Positions 10,985 through 22,944 of a DNA stretch of 64,000 nt are shown in pieces. Made by a program: the position numbers and the translations under genes. Under the pieces are notes generated by a model. It made no database searches. It saw nothing but the letters and a program-made list of their open reading frames with translations, and was not told the DNA's origin. Source of the stretch: Trileptium ribeirensis (taxonomy: Eukaryota > Nematoda > Enoplea > Enoplida > Thoracostomopsidae); contig JASANE010016076.1 of NCBI GenBank assembly GCA_030248225.1, positions 62,001 to 126,000 on the forward strand, in the 5' to 3' direction. Numbering within the stretch: position 1 is the first letter of the stretch; the number at the start of each line of letters is the position of its first letter.

Positions 10985-11592
10985 GTTGTAAAGTGTGTTT
11001 GGTTTTGCAAAGAATCAAGTACTGCCCTGGAGGGTACGGAATAACCGGAACCGTACATTTAGACAGGAACCTGGTCTTCGAAATTCATATAGTAAAACAG
11101 ATGAAGGAAGAAATGAAAGTATAGTGAATTTAAAATGCATTAAAATAACTTTTACATTAAACTTAATGTATTGCGATGGCATTATTGTCTTTCTGAAACT
11201 TTAAAGAGACTGAGGAAGCTAATCATGTTTATTTGTCGACCAATATGTTGGGTTTTGAGCACCCAGAGCAAAAAATGCCTTCCACTATACACCCTTGCGT
11301 ATACTGCATCAAATTGAATGTGCTTACAACGCATGGAGCGTAGAATAAACACTTTTGCTCTGTCTCCAGTCACCTCCGTTTACTACACATACGTTTGTTA
11401 CATGTTGTTCTGTAGGAAACTTGAAATTACTGGTTTTTATGGCTCTAAGAGAAAATAATAGAAGGTAATTTTCTGATCAGTGGTCAGAGACACAACTGTT
11501 TAGACTAGCGTTGGTCAACCAGTGCCCGCCAGTTAGCTGATAATCATGATATCCTTCCAATCAGAATGCTATAAATGAGACAAACTGTGATG
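10985..11592. repeat. Dispersed ~520-bp repeat, copy 1
   Basis: From about 11062 it aligns in direct orientation with 32226-32722. Shared words include ACAGGAACCTGGTCTTCGAA, GTGAATTTAAAATG, GAGGAAGCTAA, GCATGGAGCGTAGA, CTCTGTCTCCA, GTGGTCAGA, AACCAGTGCCC and ATGCTATAAAT. Many small indels separate the copies, so the event is old. No terminal repeats or coding capacity could be defined. Confidence 0.75.
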
Positions 11593-13199
11593 CTGCTTGA
11601 ACATCAATAAATACAGTTCATTGCCAAGAAAGCAGTTTCTGACTGCTTTGCAGATAACGTTACTTTAAACTGATTTACAAAGGTTTACAACCGCACTGGC
11701 TGGTGCTTGACGCAAATGTTAGCCAAGGTACTTCTGCGTAAGCCATACTCTGTTACCGGGTGAATTCGATCGTGCCCGGCAGACTTCTGAATGTGTAAAA
11801 TAGCTGCGACAAACATCGACCTGGCTTTGATTTGTTAAAAAAACTGCAGTTTATGAAAAATTCCTACTGGAATTATGTGCCCTACTTACGTTTCAGACGG
11901 CAAATTGCTTAGTTAATCTTTTCTTTTGCTTGCTTGTATTGGAGCTTGATCACTGTATATTACATATATTTGGATCACAGATGAAGCAAAAATGTGGAAA
12001 TTTAAAAACAGGAATTCCGGTATGGTTTTTGCCTTTTGCCGGAACTGCAACCGGAACACGATTTTCGCCGAAACCGGAATTCCGGTTACTCTCTGCTGGA
12101 GGGGTCCATCTGGTTAGATCATAATGACATTGCTTTGCTAAGTACTGTTACAAGCCGGGTACTGCTATGTTCTGCCGTATTGTGTTCCAATGTGGATAAT
12201 TTTTATATTGTGCAGGAGTAATTTAAATACTGTTTTATAGTATTCACAAGCTGTAATTGTTTTGTTTGGTTATTCTTTGTATGAGCTGCTAGCGGTGATG
12301 GCATAATTGAATGTCAGATATATACTTAAAGCTTCCGATGCGCCACCAACCATCCTCTTTTGACACCATGTACAAAACTTTTTACATTTTTCTGTTCCAG
12401 AACGCCATTGGCGAATGCAATTCGGTCCCTGTATTTTATCACCAATGTGTTCGCGAAAATTTTCAAATTATAATGTATAAAATAAACGCACTAATTTCTG
12501 TTCTTTAATGCAAAAATGAATTTTGTGTTCAGTGAACAACTGAATAGCAATATTGTTTTTTTACAAAAGAGGATGGTAGGGGGCGCAGCTTAAGTATACT
12601 CCTGATTATTTTGACACCAAAGCTAACTAGAGCCTCGTACCGTAATTTTATTATGAGCCTTCGTGTAACCGATTATAAAGGATTCGTTTGTCCCTGTAAA
12701 GTTGGTAGGTAGTCTGGTCTAAAACTGGTTTATTATACCTAACAGCTAGACCGCTCTGATATATATATTTACAGTAGAATGTCGTTTAACTTGCTAGTGC
12801 AAATATATTCGGACTTTTAAGTGTTTCAAGAGTGACTTGCTTGAAGCTATAAAAATTCACGGAAATGCATGATGTTCCTAATCGCTTAATACATAGTAAC
12901 GGGCTTCACCGTGAAGGAGGGGGCCCCCAAAAGCGGATAGTCTGCTTTGGTGCCTTACAAACATGGACACCTGGCAACTTTTTTCTTTTTCTGGACCAAC
13001 TCATTCTTCGTTGAACATATGCCCAGCCATTGTCTGAACTATTATGTTTTTATAGTACAACAGACTCATTAAATTTTGCTGAGTATTTAACGAGACTGAC
13101 GGATCCCATTTCGTACATTCTATGGCTTTGGTTTTAAACCGCTAAACATAAAGATTGCAAAGAATAAAACAATGCGGCTTAATCGAGACAAGGCATAGG
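11593..13199. other. Unassigned intergenic interval
   Basis: I see no gene. Around 12011-12090 GGAATTCCGGT-type words occur in both orientations (ACCGGAATTCCGGT is itself palindromic), a small foldback. The end of the interval is the 8-bp target duplication of the hAT element. Confidence 0.35.
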
Positions 13200-13596
13200 C
13201 ACGGCTGGATCCAGGGGGGATCCATGGGTCGGATCCCCCCACCGGACCTGAGATGAAAATTTTTAAGCTAAAAATGCGCTTTTTCAGATGCAAGAAAACA
13301 ACTCCGCTCTGGCTTCCTACATCGCTGCGCTCGGCGTTTCTGTACAACCAGTGTTGTTTCAATCGTAGCTTCCGTTTTCGACTATGTATACTAGTTCATT
13401 AAGTCACATTAAGCTCACCATAGTGTGAACTCAAAACATTGCTTTTAGCTCAACCTACAAGCTGCTTTGAGCTAGAATTATCTACCATTTGAACGTTGGA
13501 ACTTCGTACTTGTAAATAATGATTAACAATTTTCAAATTATAGAACTGCCATAGTCGATATAATAACTGGACATAGAATCTATTTTTCCATTTGTA

Positions 13597-16560
13597 ATGG
13601 AAGATAAACCTACTGAACCGCCTCCTAAAAGGCTTAAAACTACCGCATTAACTCAGTTCTTCAAGGCTTCATCCGGCGGCGACAAACCTGGAACATCAGC
13701 GGCTAGTAATGAGGGCGCAGAGCCAATAGTATGTGAGCAAGAAGAGCCCGTACAACCAGATGTCCGAAAGGTTGCACTCAACGCAAATCCTGATGACATC
13801 GGCATAGTTTTCGTCGAGGGCTCCCGCTCCCTAGACAATGTTCTGGATCTCAGTGATCGCCAGATAATCATTTTGCTAACCGAGCATTGTATGCCAGATC
13901 AAAATTTCAAGTTTCCGTACACAGTGAAGTCGAAATGGCCAAACAAGCCCCCTCAGAAAGTTTTCCTAAATAGAGGACATATCAGTGGCGATAAACACGA
14001 CTGCTTCAAGTTTTCACCGCACCTCGGCGGCGTGATCTGTGTTCCGTGTGCCCTGTTCAGCATGGAAACTACGGAAAATGATAGGAACAAGCGCACTGAA
14101 CTTGGACAACTTGTTACCACACCACTGCTTAAATTCTCCTATCTCACCGGCAAAGATGGATATTTGGCCAAACACTTGGAAAACAAATATCACGGAAGTT
14201 CGTTGCTTTAGCCGAAAGCTTCGTCAAATCAATACAAACTGGGGTTGATATTGCACAATTGTTGGACAGGGATCGTCGCAGCCATGTTCTTGATCAGCGT
14301 AAACGTTTGGCACCAATAATTAAAACAACCATTTTGTGCTGGCGACTGGGGATCAGCTACCTAGGGCACAGGGATGACGGGGAGCTAAATCTTGATGAAC
14401 CAGTTGTCAAAAGTGATGGCAATTTCCGGGCTTTACTGAACTTCAGAGTTGAAAGCGGGGACACAGATTTGGAAAACCACTTGCCAAACAAGATCAAAGA
14501 CATATGGTTAAAGAGGAATTTCTTCAGTTCGCAAACGCAGAAGATCTAACTGGCGAAGGTCTTGGTACTCAAATCTTGGAAATTCTGCTACAGCACGGTT
14601 TGGAAATAACTAACCTTGTTGGGCAAGGGTACGACGGGGCCTCTGCCGAGCCTGTCAGGTGGTCGGTCAACAGGCTAAATTCGCCACATATGTTCACTGT
14701 AGCAGTCATGCCTTGAACTTGGTCCTTAACAGAAGCTGTTGTGTGCCCCAAATCCGTGATATGTTTGGTATCGTCTCTGAGCTTACGAACTTTATCAACG
14801 GATCAGTAAAGCGACGACAAGTCTTCAAGTCGAAACAAGAAGGCAAAGGTCGAATGTTGATTACTCTTTGCGAAACTAGATTTATTCAACGGCATGATTC
14901 GCTTCTTCTATTCTCTCAGCACTTTACTGTAATCTGTGAAACTCTAGAAGAGTTTACGACAATGAGTGATCGCAAAACTGGTGATTCCGCCCGGTCGCTC
15001 CTCAAAGCCATCACTGATCCAGTTTGTCGTATCTCTCTGCTGTGCGAAGAAAGTCATGTCTTTAACGGTCGAGCTGTCCAAGTCTCTTCAAAAAATCAAC
15101 GGCGATCTTGTCGAGGCCATTCAGTCAGTCGATTTTATCCTCAAAACGTTAATCGAGTGGCGCGCAAGCGAAAAAGACAACGAAGTTTGGTCTGAGGAAA
15201 GGTTAGTTTCACGTAGATATAAAGATAAAACAAAAAATCATGTGTTACGGATGGTTCAAGATCTGAAAAATTTCTGCATAATTTTCCAACAAGTAGCATG
15301 TCTTAAAATAGATATCTTCTCTACACGACTGCCGTATTTTAAATTCGATGTATATTCATCGCACGGTATCCGAACTAATTATTTCATTTGATCTCAGATT
15401 TGGTCCGTTCATTGAAGCCAAAAAACTGGCTTTATCAATTGGTGTCGAACTGAGAGCGCCCCGCTTGGCTGCGCGGCAGACCAAACGAAGCAATATGCCT
15501 ACTAAAAGCTGCTCCGAATATTTTCGCCGCGCCATTTGGCGCAAATTTTATTACATTCCTGGGACGATGTCGATGAAACCGTCCGAGAATATCTTCCACT
15601 TCTTGGTGATCCGCTGCAGGAAGAAGTGTTCCATCAGTATCAGCAATGGCGCGATATATGCAATAATTTAGCGTCGAATGAGCGGCCAGTGACTGCTATC
15701 GAGGCTCTTGATCTAGTTCCAAACAGGTTAGTATGAGTACCATGCAATTTGAAACCCATATGTGAACTTAACGAGTCCTGTCTGAAACTATTTAATATAA
15801 ACTTTCCTTAACTATTGATTAACCATTGCTAAACTAGTCGGTTTAAGTCAAGTTCGTCTGTCACAGTTTGAATTCTGGCATCTGTTAATTTAACAGTGTT
15901 AAACATGGTTAGTAACCTAGTAGCTGGAATTCCATGTAAATCGGGAAACGAATTCCATGCTATCGAGGTTCTTGATCAATTCCTTAACAGGTTAGTATAT
16001 ATAACGCGATAATTTGATCCATTTTTGTCCAGAAATTTCAGCACAGCACGTTCTTCTAACCCAGTTTGCTGATCCTAACACTATTTTATGTGCATGACTC
16101 AAATGCTTCAGGACCCCAGATGGAATTTGTATATAGCACATGGCAAAGCTCTTTTTATTGAAATTATTTAATACAAACTTTCCTTAACTACACCTCAACC
16201 TCAACTATTGCTAAAGTAATCTGCTTGATTGCATAATTTAAGGGAGTCCACAGTTTCAATTTTAGGATCATCTGTTGGCCCCATCTGTTAAACATACTTA
16301 GTTAAATTCGTTCCTTCAGGCTGCCTGTGATCAAAAAATTGCTTAAAATCTTCGCCACGATCCCCGTAACAACTTGCACTGCTGAGCGCGCCTTCAGTGC
16401 CATGGCCCTTATCAAGAACTACCTGAGAAGCACAACTACTGATGAACGGCTCACCGGTCTGGCACTTATGTATATCCACCCGGAGAAACCTATTGACGTT
16501 GAAGAAGTTATCGACAGATTCGCACAGGAGAAAAACCGGCGCATTGATTTTTTATTGTGA
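13597..16560 (+). pseudogene. hAT transposase (TTF-type zinc finger, P52rIPK-like), broken
   Basis: It starts with ATG at 13597. Residues 1-204 carry a Lys/Pro-rich lead and a TTF-type finger (CFKFSPHLGGVICVPCALFS). The frame then shifts near 14190 (VDIAQLLDRDRR, RLAPIIKTTILC, GHRDDG, NFRALLNFRVESGD). About 100 residues that normally contain the first catalytic Asp (the DETTD-type motif) are missing at about 14506. It resumes at EDLTGEGLGTQIL and GQGYDGAS, shifts near 14650 (YVHCSSHALNLVL) and near 15050. A donor GTTAGT follows 15201; exon 15398-15726 has the PR-x(5)-RQTKR-x-N motif; exon 16320-16560 encodes the hAT dimerisation domain (TTCTAERAFSAMALIKNYLR) to the stop at 16558-16560. It cannot make an active enzyme. 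Confidence 0.9.
15695..16310 (+). repeat. Duplicated exon end plus intron inside the hAT element
   Basis: GCTATCGAGGCTCTTGATC up to the donor CAGGTTAGTAT (15695-15735) recurs at 15959-15998 with a few changes. The following intron words (ATTTAATATAAACTTTCCTT near 15790 and ATTTAATACAAACTTTCCTT near 16166) recur as well. The second copy has about 110 extra bases. It is a tandem duplication spanning an exon 3' end and its donor site. Confidence 0.75.
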
Positions 16561-16721
16561 CTTGAACTAATTGCATAACTTTGTGACTATGGCGATGGCG
16601 CGCAAATTTTATATCGCGTTTTTGTTGTAGCAAAGCTTGCAAAGTAGGGTTTGGGAAAAATTAATTACAAAAATTGTGGATCCCCCCACCAGAAATTTCT
16701 ATATCCGCCACTGGGCATAGG

Positions 16722-17930
16722 TACTATTGAAGCAATGAGCTACACCGGTCAAATAACCTATGCATTGATCTCAGACAATGCTATATGTGTAGCAGCACAA
16801 ATTAAGAAGCAGCATACTAATATGAACAAAGAGTATAATTTAACAATATGCACGTTTGTTCCTGGGGTAATTATTATAGTGTTTGTAGTGGGTTTTAATG
16901 CGGCGGTCGTTCTATAATGTCTCCGTTTTGATCCTTTTCCCTTGTGTTCGTGACCCTACAGTGTGAGGGCCACATCCGTACCGCAAATGAATTGCCGAAG
17001 GTGTATGACACCACTATCCACTACACTTTTTGTTTACATTGTCGTGCACACTTTTAGCTACCATTTTGGCGCAAGTTAATTGGAAATGACACCGTCTATA
17101 ACTAATGCTGTTATTATTATTTAAGAATGCTCACGAGATAATGCCGCATACTGTCGATACAACTGCAAAGATGAAACGGTGTGCTGGACACCGTCTCGAA
17201 GTGCCACTACTCTTAACTAGCTACTCTTAAAAAATTGATAAAAACATGTGGTGTCTAATACACCCTATTGTCAACTGTGTGGGGTACATGATAGGTCCCA
17301 TACGTTGGGGACATTATAACGTGAACGCCGTATAACCCATGTGTGATATACCTACAACTGGAAATATAAAGACCGGCTGTCCGGCCTACCTTTTTATTGG
17401 CCAGCAAAGTGCCAACCGTTCTTCGACGCCTTGGACTGTGCTTTCGGCGGCCTAAAGTAGCCGGTTTTCGCGGTCACTGGCTAGCACTAGGCAGCAATTC
17501 CTCAGATATAAGTACACGGGAGAGGAACTGTTAATAGAGACAATAATTTGGAACAACGTGTTTGTGCTTGTCACATGGCACCGATGGCCAAGGTATCCCT
17601 GATGGAATGCATGCCATGTCGTCCTCGATATACTAAGCCTTAGCCTAAGTTTATGTCCATATATGAGAAATACACTAAGCCTTACAGTCCGGACGCTCCC
17701 GCCCCGGAACCGCCGCTTTTAGCTGTTGTGCCGATATAACGTATTGCCCGCAGGGTTACCTGGGCCGCACCAACAATAGCAGGTGCGTCTTTAAATCTGG
17801 TTGTAGTTGTGGGCGTTTTCGTTTAACCCTTTACCGCCTCCACTTCTTTGCCAACAACCATTTCTGAATTTGCTGTGTACCGGCGATAGTACTTGAATTG
17901 CAGTTAGCACGGTTTGCGACGAGCAGTGTA
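16722..17930. other. Unassigned interval, possible LTR-like stretch
   Basis: No gene is supported. Between about 17210 and 17580 there is a TATA-like context (TATAAGTACACG) and, at 17575, TGGCACCGATGG just after GTCACA, which resembles an LTR end followed by a primer-binding site. No second LTR or polyprotein is visible, so this is only a suggestion. Confidence 0.2.
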
Positions 17931-17931
17931 G

Positions 17932-18020
17932 CTTTCAGCTAGCTCACTGGCTAAGAGTATAGGACATGAGTTTCATCCCAGCGTTCCGGGTTCGATACTT
18001 GGTGGCCACTTGTAATTTTT
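17932..18020 (+). other. tRNA-like Pol III module (possible SINE head)
   Basis: TAGCTCACTGG at 17940-17950 fits the A box and GGTTCGATACT at 17989-17999 fits the B box, at normal spacing. A D-stem (GCTC/GAGT) and a T-stem and loop (CCGGG-TTCGATA-CTTGG) can be drawn. The anticodon stem pairs poorly and the acceptor stem does not pair, so this is not a functional tRNA. A T5 run follows at about 18016. A tRNA-derived SINE head or a tRNA pseudogene is most likely. Confidence 0.4.
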
Positions 18021-19512
18021 CTTCGATTTTCGAAAGGAAAAATATTTCAGGGCGTAGAGGTTTCAAGGGCTAAAAGATTTCGTTTAGTGCACAGTGTTCA
18101 GACAACTTTGTCATAGAAATGACGTGTGTTTCCAATATCGACGTTCATGACCAGCTGGTCTGAATTTGTGTGTACTGTTTAAAAGCTTTAATATTGGGTA
18201 TTTATCCTTTTACGGCTGCATAATTTTAGATTCTGCACATTCGCCGAACCTCAAGGGTACTATCGCTTTCACACTGTCATTAAGTACCCACAATGGCAAA
18301 TTTCTAGTTTGGGTTGCTGGTATGGTGCTGTGCAACGCATATAGCGTACACTGCATTGTACGTATACAGCATAGGCCTCGAGATTCGACAGTCAAAAATC
18401 CACTATTATGGAGCTCTGTCGATTGATTTTGAAATGTATGACGATGAATTGCCAAAGCCACCGGCATAAGTTTACTTCTAGCTGATTCTGCTTGCCTAAA
18501 TTGCTCTCAGCCCATGAGTACACGAATTCCGGTGCATAAGCCTGTTATTTGCGCCGGCTCAGCAATAATCACAGATATTAAAGGTAACAGTTAAAACAGA
18601 CTATATGTTTTGAACAGTGCACTAGAGAAAACAAATGGCGACCAATTCAACACAAATTAAGCAGTCAAGGCACGCCTATAAGAATGGCAATGAAATACAA
18701 GTAGACATAATTTTGTGTTGCTAATAACGAAATGGCCTCCTCATGAATGCTTGTTTGGGTTGTACATAAGTCGAACAATTTACGGTTTTAGCCTGTGTAG
18801 CTGGCTGGAGTTAATGCTGTTAAATATAGCGGGAACCAGAACCTAGACTTACATATATGGTATGTAAGATAAAAAAGATATTATTATGTATACATGAGTT
18901 TGTTGTTTGTTGCTGAATGGTGATCTTATGGGGCATCATATTTCTTCAGCAAAATACTGAATTTTGCATCAGAAGTTTCAAATCTTAGAATTTTTTAAAT
19001 TTAGTTGTAGATAGAGGGCAAGAACGTGTCATTTCGGGTTCACATGACTACGATGAAAGAAATTGTATAAACACGTTTGCTGTTATGTTGAAAGTCGCGT
19101 TGGGTTCCTAATTATTTTAAATGGAAAATCATAATACACCTAATTTTTAGTGCTGATTCCAAAAATCTTATTTTTAACCATGTAACAGATGGTTAATATT
19201 TAATTAAAACTTTGGAATTACTGTTATGTGACGAGATTCTCGTCCGACTTGATACATGCCCCTTGCTATGTGGCGAGATTCTCGTCTAACTTGGTACATA
19301 CCGTTTCTCTTGTGATGAAAATCTATTCCAGTTTACGATACTCCGTGCCGTTGTGATCAAGTATATACGTCATAAGGCTCTGCCTAGGATAGGATTATCA
19401 TGTTTTTATACGCTTTTGCCATAAAATAGCTTCAACCCTATTTTCAGTTTTATTATAATGGCATTTAGAAAATGATCTACGAAACGTCCGAATACATAAC
19501 CAATCTTAGCCT
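18021..19512. other. Unassigned interval with repeated CGAGATTCTCG words
   Basis: No exon is supported; frames at 18166-18467 overlap on both strands without motifs. Upstream of the piggyBac remnant, the palindromic word CGAGATTCTCGTC occurs twice in direct orientation (about 19233 and 19275), each followed by an ACTTGRTACAT word. These may be subterminal repeats of that element. Confidence 0.4.
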
Positions 19513-21219
19513 CAGAAAAGTGATTCATCGGTCGACTTATCGGACACAAAGGATCCTGATTATAGATCTTCTGATGACAGTTGCGGAAATAGCGTATTTT
19601 AAGCTAGCTCCGAAGCATTTGGTGACGAATGCGTAGATATAATAGGTGGCACCGATTGCGATGATGATAGGGATGATATTCCTGTTGCACTTTTAGCTGC
19701 AAATAGTGATGCTAACGTGTACGTTGTAATAGAAAATTGGTCGGCGGATGCAAGGCCTATGATATATTTTGAATGCACTAGTCAAATTGGAATTAAATTT
19801 GACATACCCGGTGACAGGTCAATCATGGGTTTTTCAAAATGTACTGTTCTAACATAATATTGAGTTGATGGTAAATGAGGCGTACTGTTATACCGTTCAG
19901 CCTGGAGGGGACGACCACATACAAAACATGCTCGAATAACTCAATGGAAAATTATTGACGCTCAGGAAATTCTGCGGTTTCTGGGACTGTGTTTACATAT
20001 GAATAATGTGAAAATGCCCACAACTGCACATTACTGGAAATAGGATCTTTTGTATCGAATAGAGCTGTGGGCCAATACTATGAAGATAAACGGATTTATG
20101 AATACTTTGCTTTGCATTCGATTCGCAAACAACGGAAATGTGGTTGACAAAGATAAACATTGGAAATTGCGGCCAATTTTGGATAACTTTGTGGAACTAA
20201 ACTGAGAAGTCTTCTATCCGACATGCGAGCTGTCTTTATAGACGAATCAATGGTTCTGTGGAGCGGAAGACTAAGTTTCCGCCATTCCATATCGGGAAAG
20301 CGTCACAAATATGGCATAAAGATGTATGAGTTATGCACTCCAAATGGTTTTTTATGGAACTTCATGGTTTACTGTGGAAAACCTGATCTTACCAATACCG
20401 TTTGGCACGAGACAAGTGTGGTTCAGAACCTAATGAGCGATCCCTTGGGAAAGGCACACTTCCTTTACTTGGATAATTTATACAATTTTATTGAATTCGC
20501 AGAGTTGTTGATATCAGGAGGCACTCACGTTACGGGAACTCTAGGAGATAACCGTAAAGGAAATCGCAAGGAAGTTGTAGAGGCAAAACTGAAATCGGGG
20601 AAAACATTTTTTTCGCCAAAAGGTTATATTGTTGTTGCTATATGGCACGATAAGAGGGACGTTCTAACCATCAGTAATGAACACAGCCACCAAATTGTCG
20701 AAACACTGAACCGACAGCAGTAGCAGTATTAAAAAGCATTGACTGTTCACGAATACAACAGGTTCATGTCCGGCATTGATTGCTGTCATTCTTGTTTGAG
20801 AAAAGGCCTGAAATGGTATCGTAAAATATTTTTACATTTTCTTGATCTCATGGTATGGAATGCATACATTTTGTATATCACGAGATATATGAATAAAAAA
20901 ATCACGGTTTCCTGAAATTGTCCGTGATTTACGTTGCGTTGAAAAATCTTCCGGTAGGGGTAAGTGGAAGCGTGACAAGCCTTGAACACCGCCTACGTCT
21001 GCAGATCCAATTGTTGCGGTTGTTGAATCTGCAGCCGCTGATAATCAGGTGCCGACCGCAATATCGCCATAAAAGAAAAAGGAAATGGCGACGCGTCGTT
21101 TTAAACTCTGTGCCGCTGCCGGTATTTGCAAGGAATCACGATTTTATTGTATGGATTGTCCGGATGCTCCAGTTTGCAGATATCTGTGTTGGGACAGATT
21201 TCATAATAAGAAAACTTGA
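19513..21219 (+). pseudogene. piggyBac-like transposase, decayed
   Basis: The frame begins in an acidic N-terminus (SDTKDPDYRSSDDS; later CDDDRDDIPVAL) and continues with stops and shifts. An open stretch 20223-20723 carries the RNase H-like core: FIDESMVLWSGRLSF (first Asp), KYGIKMYELC, NFMVYCGKPD, FLYLDNLYNF (second Asp), GTLGDNRKGN. After a stop at 20721 comes VHEYNRFMSGIDCCH, which keeps the third Asp, but the position three residues on, usually Asp, is His; then GLKWYRKIFLHFLDLMVWNA. A C-terminal Cys-rich domain (LCAAAGICKESRFYCMDCP, then CWDRFHNKKT) ends at the stop at 21217-21219. TTAA-flanked termini could not be fixed. Confidence 0.88.
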
Positions 21220-22046
21220 ATGACAAAGCGGGAACGGAATGAGAAGTGATAGCGAATTTCTTTCATTTTGTGAAAAGAAACAATCCTACAATATTTGGTT
21301 ATGTAATTTCAATTTATTTGACTGAAGTTCGAATTATGTCCTGCTTATATGACATACGGAACAGCTCGTGTTAATCTAGGCATAGTTACACATCTGCGGC
21401 GAAGGTCAAAATTCCAAGTTTGTCATAGCGTCCAGAATTTTTTTTCAAGCAACATATAAACGACTCTCCACGAGTTGTTTTAACAACACCGTATGTACTT
21501 TATTTTACATTTTAAGTTCATTAGATAGGCACTCGCGTGGAGAGCCTGTCTACAGTAACCGTACATGCGTAATAGTTTAATAATGGTCTACAGTAACCTA
21601 TGGCTAATGACAGCAGGGGTTACAGCACACCCTGAGGTCTCAGCTGCGCCCCCACTCTCTCCGAAGTTAGTAGGGCTTCCGTCCGCGGCCGCAAAGCCAT
21701 GGAGCTGTCCTGTTTGGCATAACCCGAGGCTAAGGACCATAGGCGAAGTTACCGGTGGGGGAGATCTATCTGATTTGTGAGATGTTGAGCACTCGCATGA
21801 GTACGCGCACGAGTACAAACTGCAAGTCAATAATGTCAGCAGTTTACCTAATCAGATCAAAATATACATATTAAAATATATTGGGTTACTGTAGACATGC
21901 TCTCTACGTCAGTTTCATTATATATTCGATAAAATTTTAGGCGACATTCTGTCGAAAACATATGACGTAAATTGTTTTGGGCTGGCTGCAGCAGCGAAGC
22001 ACCGATTTGAAGCGATAAATAAAGTTTGCATTTGGTTGCATCTCCT
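21220..22046. other. Unassigned interval
   Basis: No supported feature. The first part may still belong to the piggyBac-like element. A G+C-rich stretch at 21600-21790 is open on both strands without a motif. Confidence 0.3.
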
Positions 22047-22253
22047 TATGATCACGGACCAAAATATGTGCATAAAAACAAACACGAATCGCGAACCAAC
22101 GCTAAGCAACGTTAGACCGTCATTTTATGCAAACAAACTGAGCTTACTACGACCTTGTTTTGGTTGTGACCGAACGTTTTCACATTTGGTTATGCACGAA
22201 CGTCACAACGTTTATTACGATCGTTGTTTGCGCTTGTTTTTGTCCGTGACTAT
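22047..22253. mobile_element. Foldback element, family IV
   Basis: The left end ATCACGGACCAAAATATGTG continues CATAAAAACAAACACGAA; the right end reads GCGCTTGTTTTTGTCCGTGA, the imperfect reverse complement. The core has ACGTT/AACGT and CGATCGTTGTTTGCG words like those at 3600-3760 and 63430-63650. Confidence 0.65.
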
Positions 22254-22571
22254 ACGTAGAGTTCGCAAAGCAACCTAAAGACTTGAAAATGCAAAGCAAC
22301 TTTATGATTTAGGAAATAAACTGCAGTTGTGTCTTCAAATATGTGCGCTATGTACTTTCATCATGATACGAAAGTGCTATAATTTATTTTAATAGCATGC
22401 TCCTTAAACAAATTTTAACCTATAATATGTTTTTCAATCAATAACTCAATTGGTTTATCAATAGCTTTTGTGAAATTAGTTATGTCATTATGCATTAGTT
22501 ATGCTATTATGTAACACTAGGTAGTTGTACTGTTTTTGTATTATTAGTTTTTAAATTACTGAAGCATTTTA

Positions 22572-22944
22572 ATGAATAATAATCGCACAAGTCTGAATAC
22601 TACCGAGTGTGAAACGATTGTTCGCTCGTGGTTAACGGCTTGGCGACGTGAATTTAGCACACCAATTAATGATAATCTTGATACACTGGTATCGGAATTT
22701 GCGAGAATATTCGAGTTTGCTAAAACTCATGGCTTGGAGACTGTTGATTTGTTTACTGCTAGTTTTTTGTCGGACGATCTCTTCGTTGAGGCATGGAACG
22801 TGGCAGTATCGTTGGACTGCGAACCATCGAAAAGGGCATGCTATTTAAGGCTATTTTCATTGCTGCTGCCGATTACACCAAAAGAGACGATTGCGGAATG
22901 GATTTCTGGTAGAGCTCTAAATGACTTAACTGCTGTTGTTCAAG
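22572..22944 (+). CDS. Large gene, exon 1 (start)
   Basis: ATG at 22572 follows an in-frame TGA four codons upstream. The exon encodes 124 residues (MNNNRTSLNTTECETIVRSW, then LDTLVSEFARIFEFAKTHGL and later RACYLRLFSLLLPITPKET) that read as successive amphipathic helices. It ends CAA G before donor GTATGC (phase 1). The next exon enters in phase 1 and forms GAA. Confidence 0.7.

Larger units (their letters stand above)
13192..16721 (+). mobile_element. hAT transposon with perfect 8-bp target duplication
   Basis: GGCATAGG occurs at 13192-13199 and again at 16714-16721, directly bounding the element 13200-16713. The left end CACGGCTGGATCCAG and the reverse complement of the right end CAGTGGCGGATATAG agree at 10 of 15 positions, a hAT-like CAGNGGCGGAT terminus. 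An 8-bp duplication is diagnostic of hAT. The element carries a transposase with a TTF-type zinc finger, decayed by frameshifts and deletions. Confidence 0.92.

Noticed and set aside
17932..18020. Functional tRNA gene
   Set aside because: The acceptor stem does not pair and the anticodon stem is poor, so only a tRNA-derived module is claimed.
18166..18467. Overlapping frames on both strands as a gene
   Set aside because: The strands mirror each other, and no motif, splice signals or start context favours either one.
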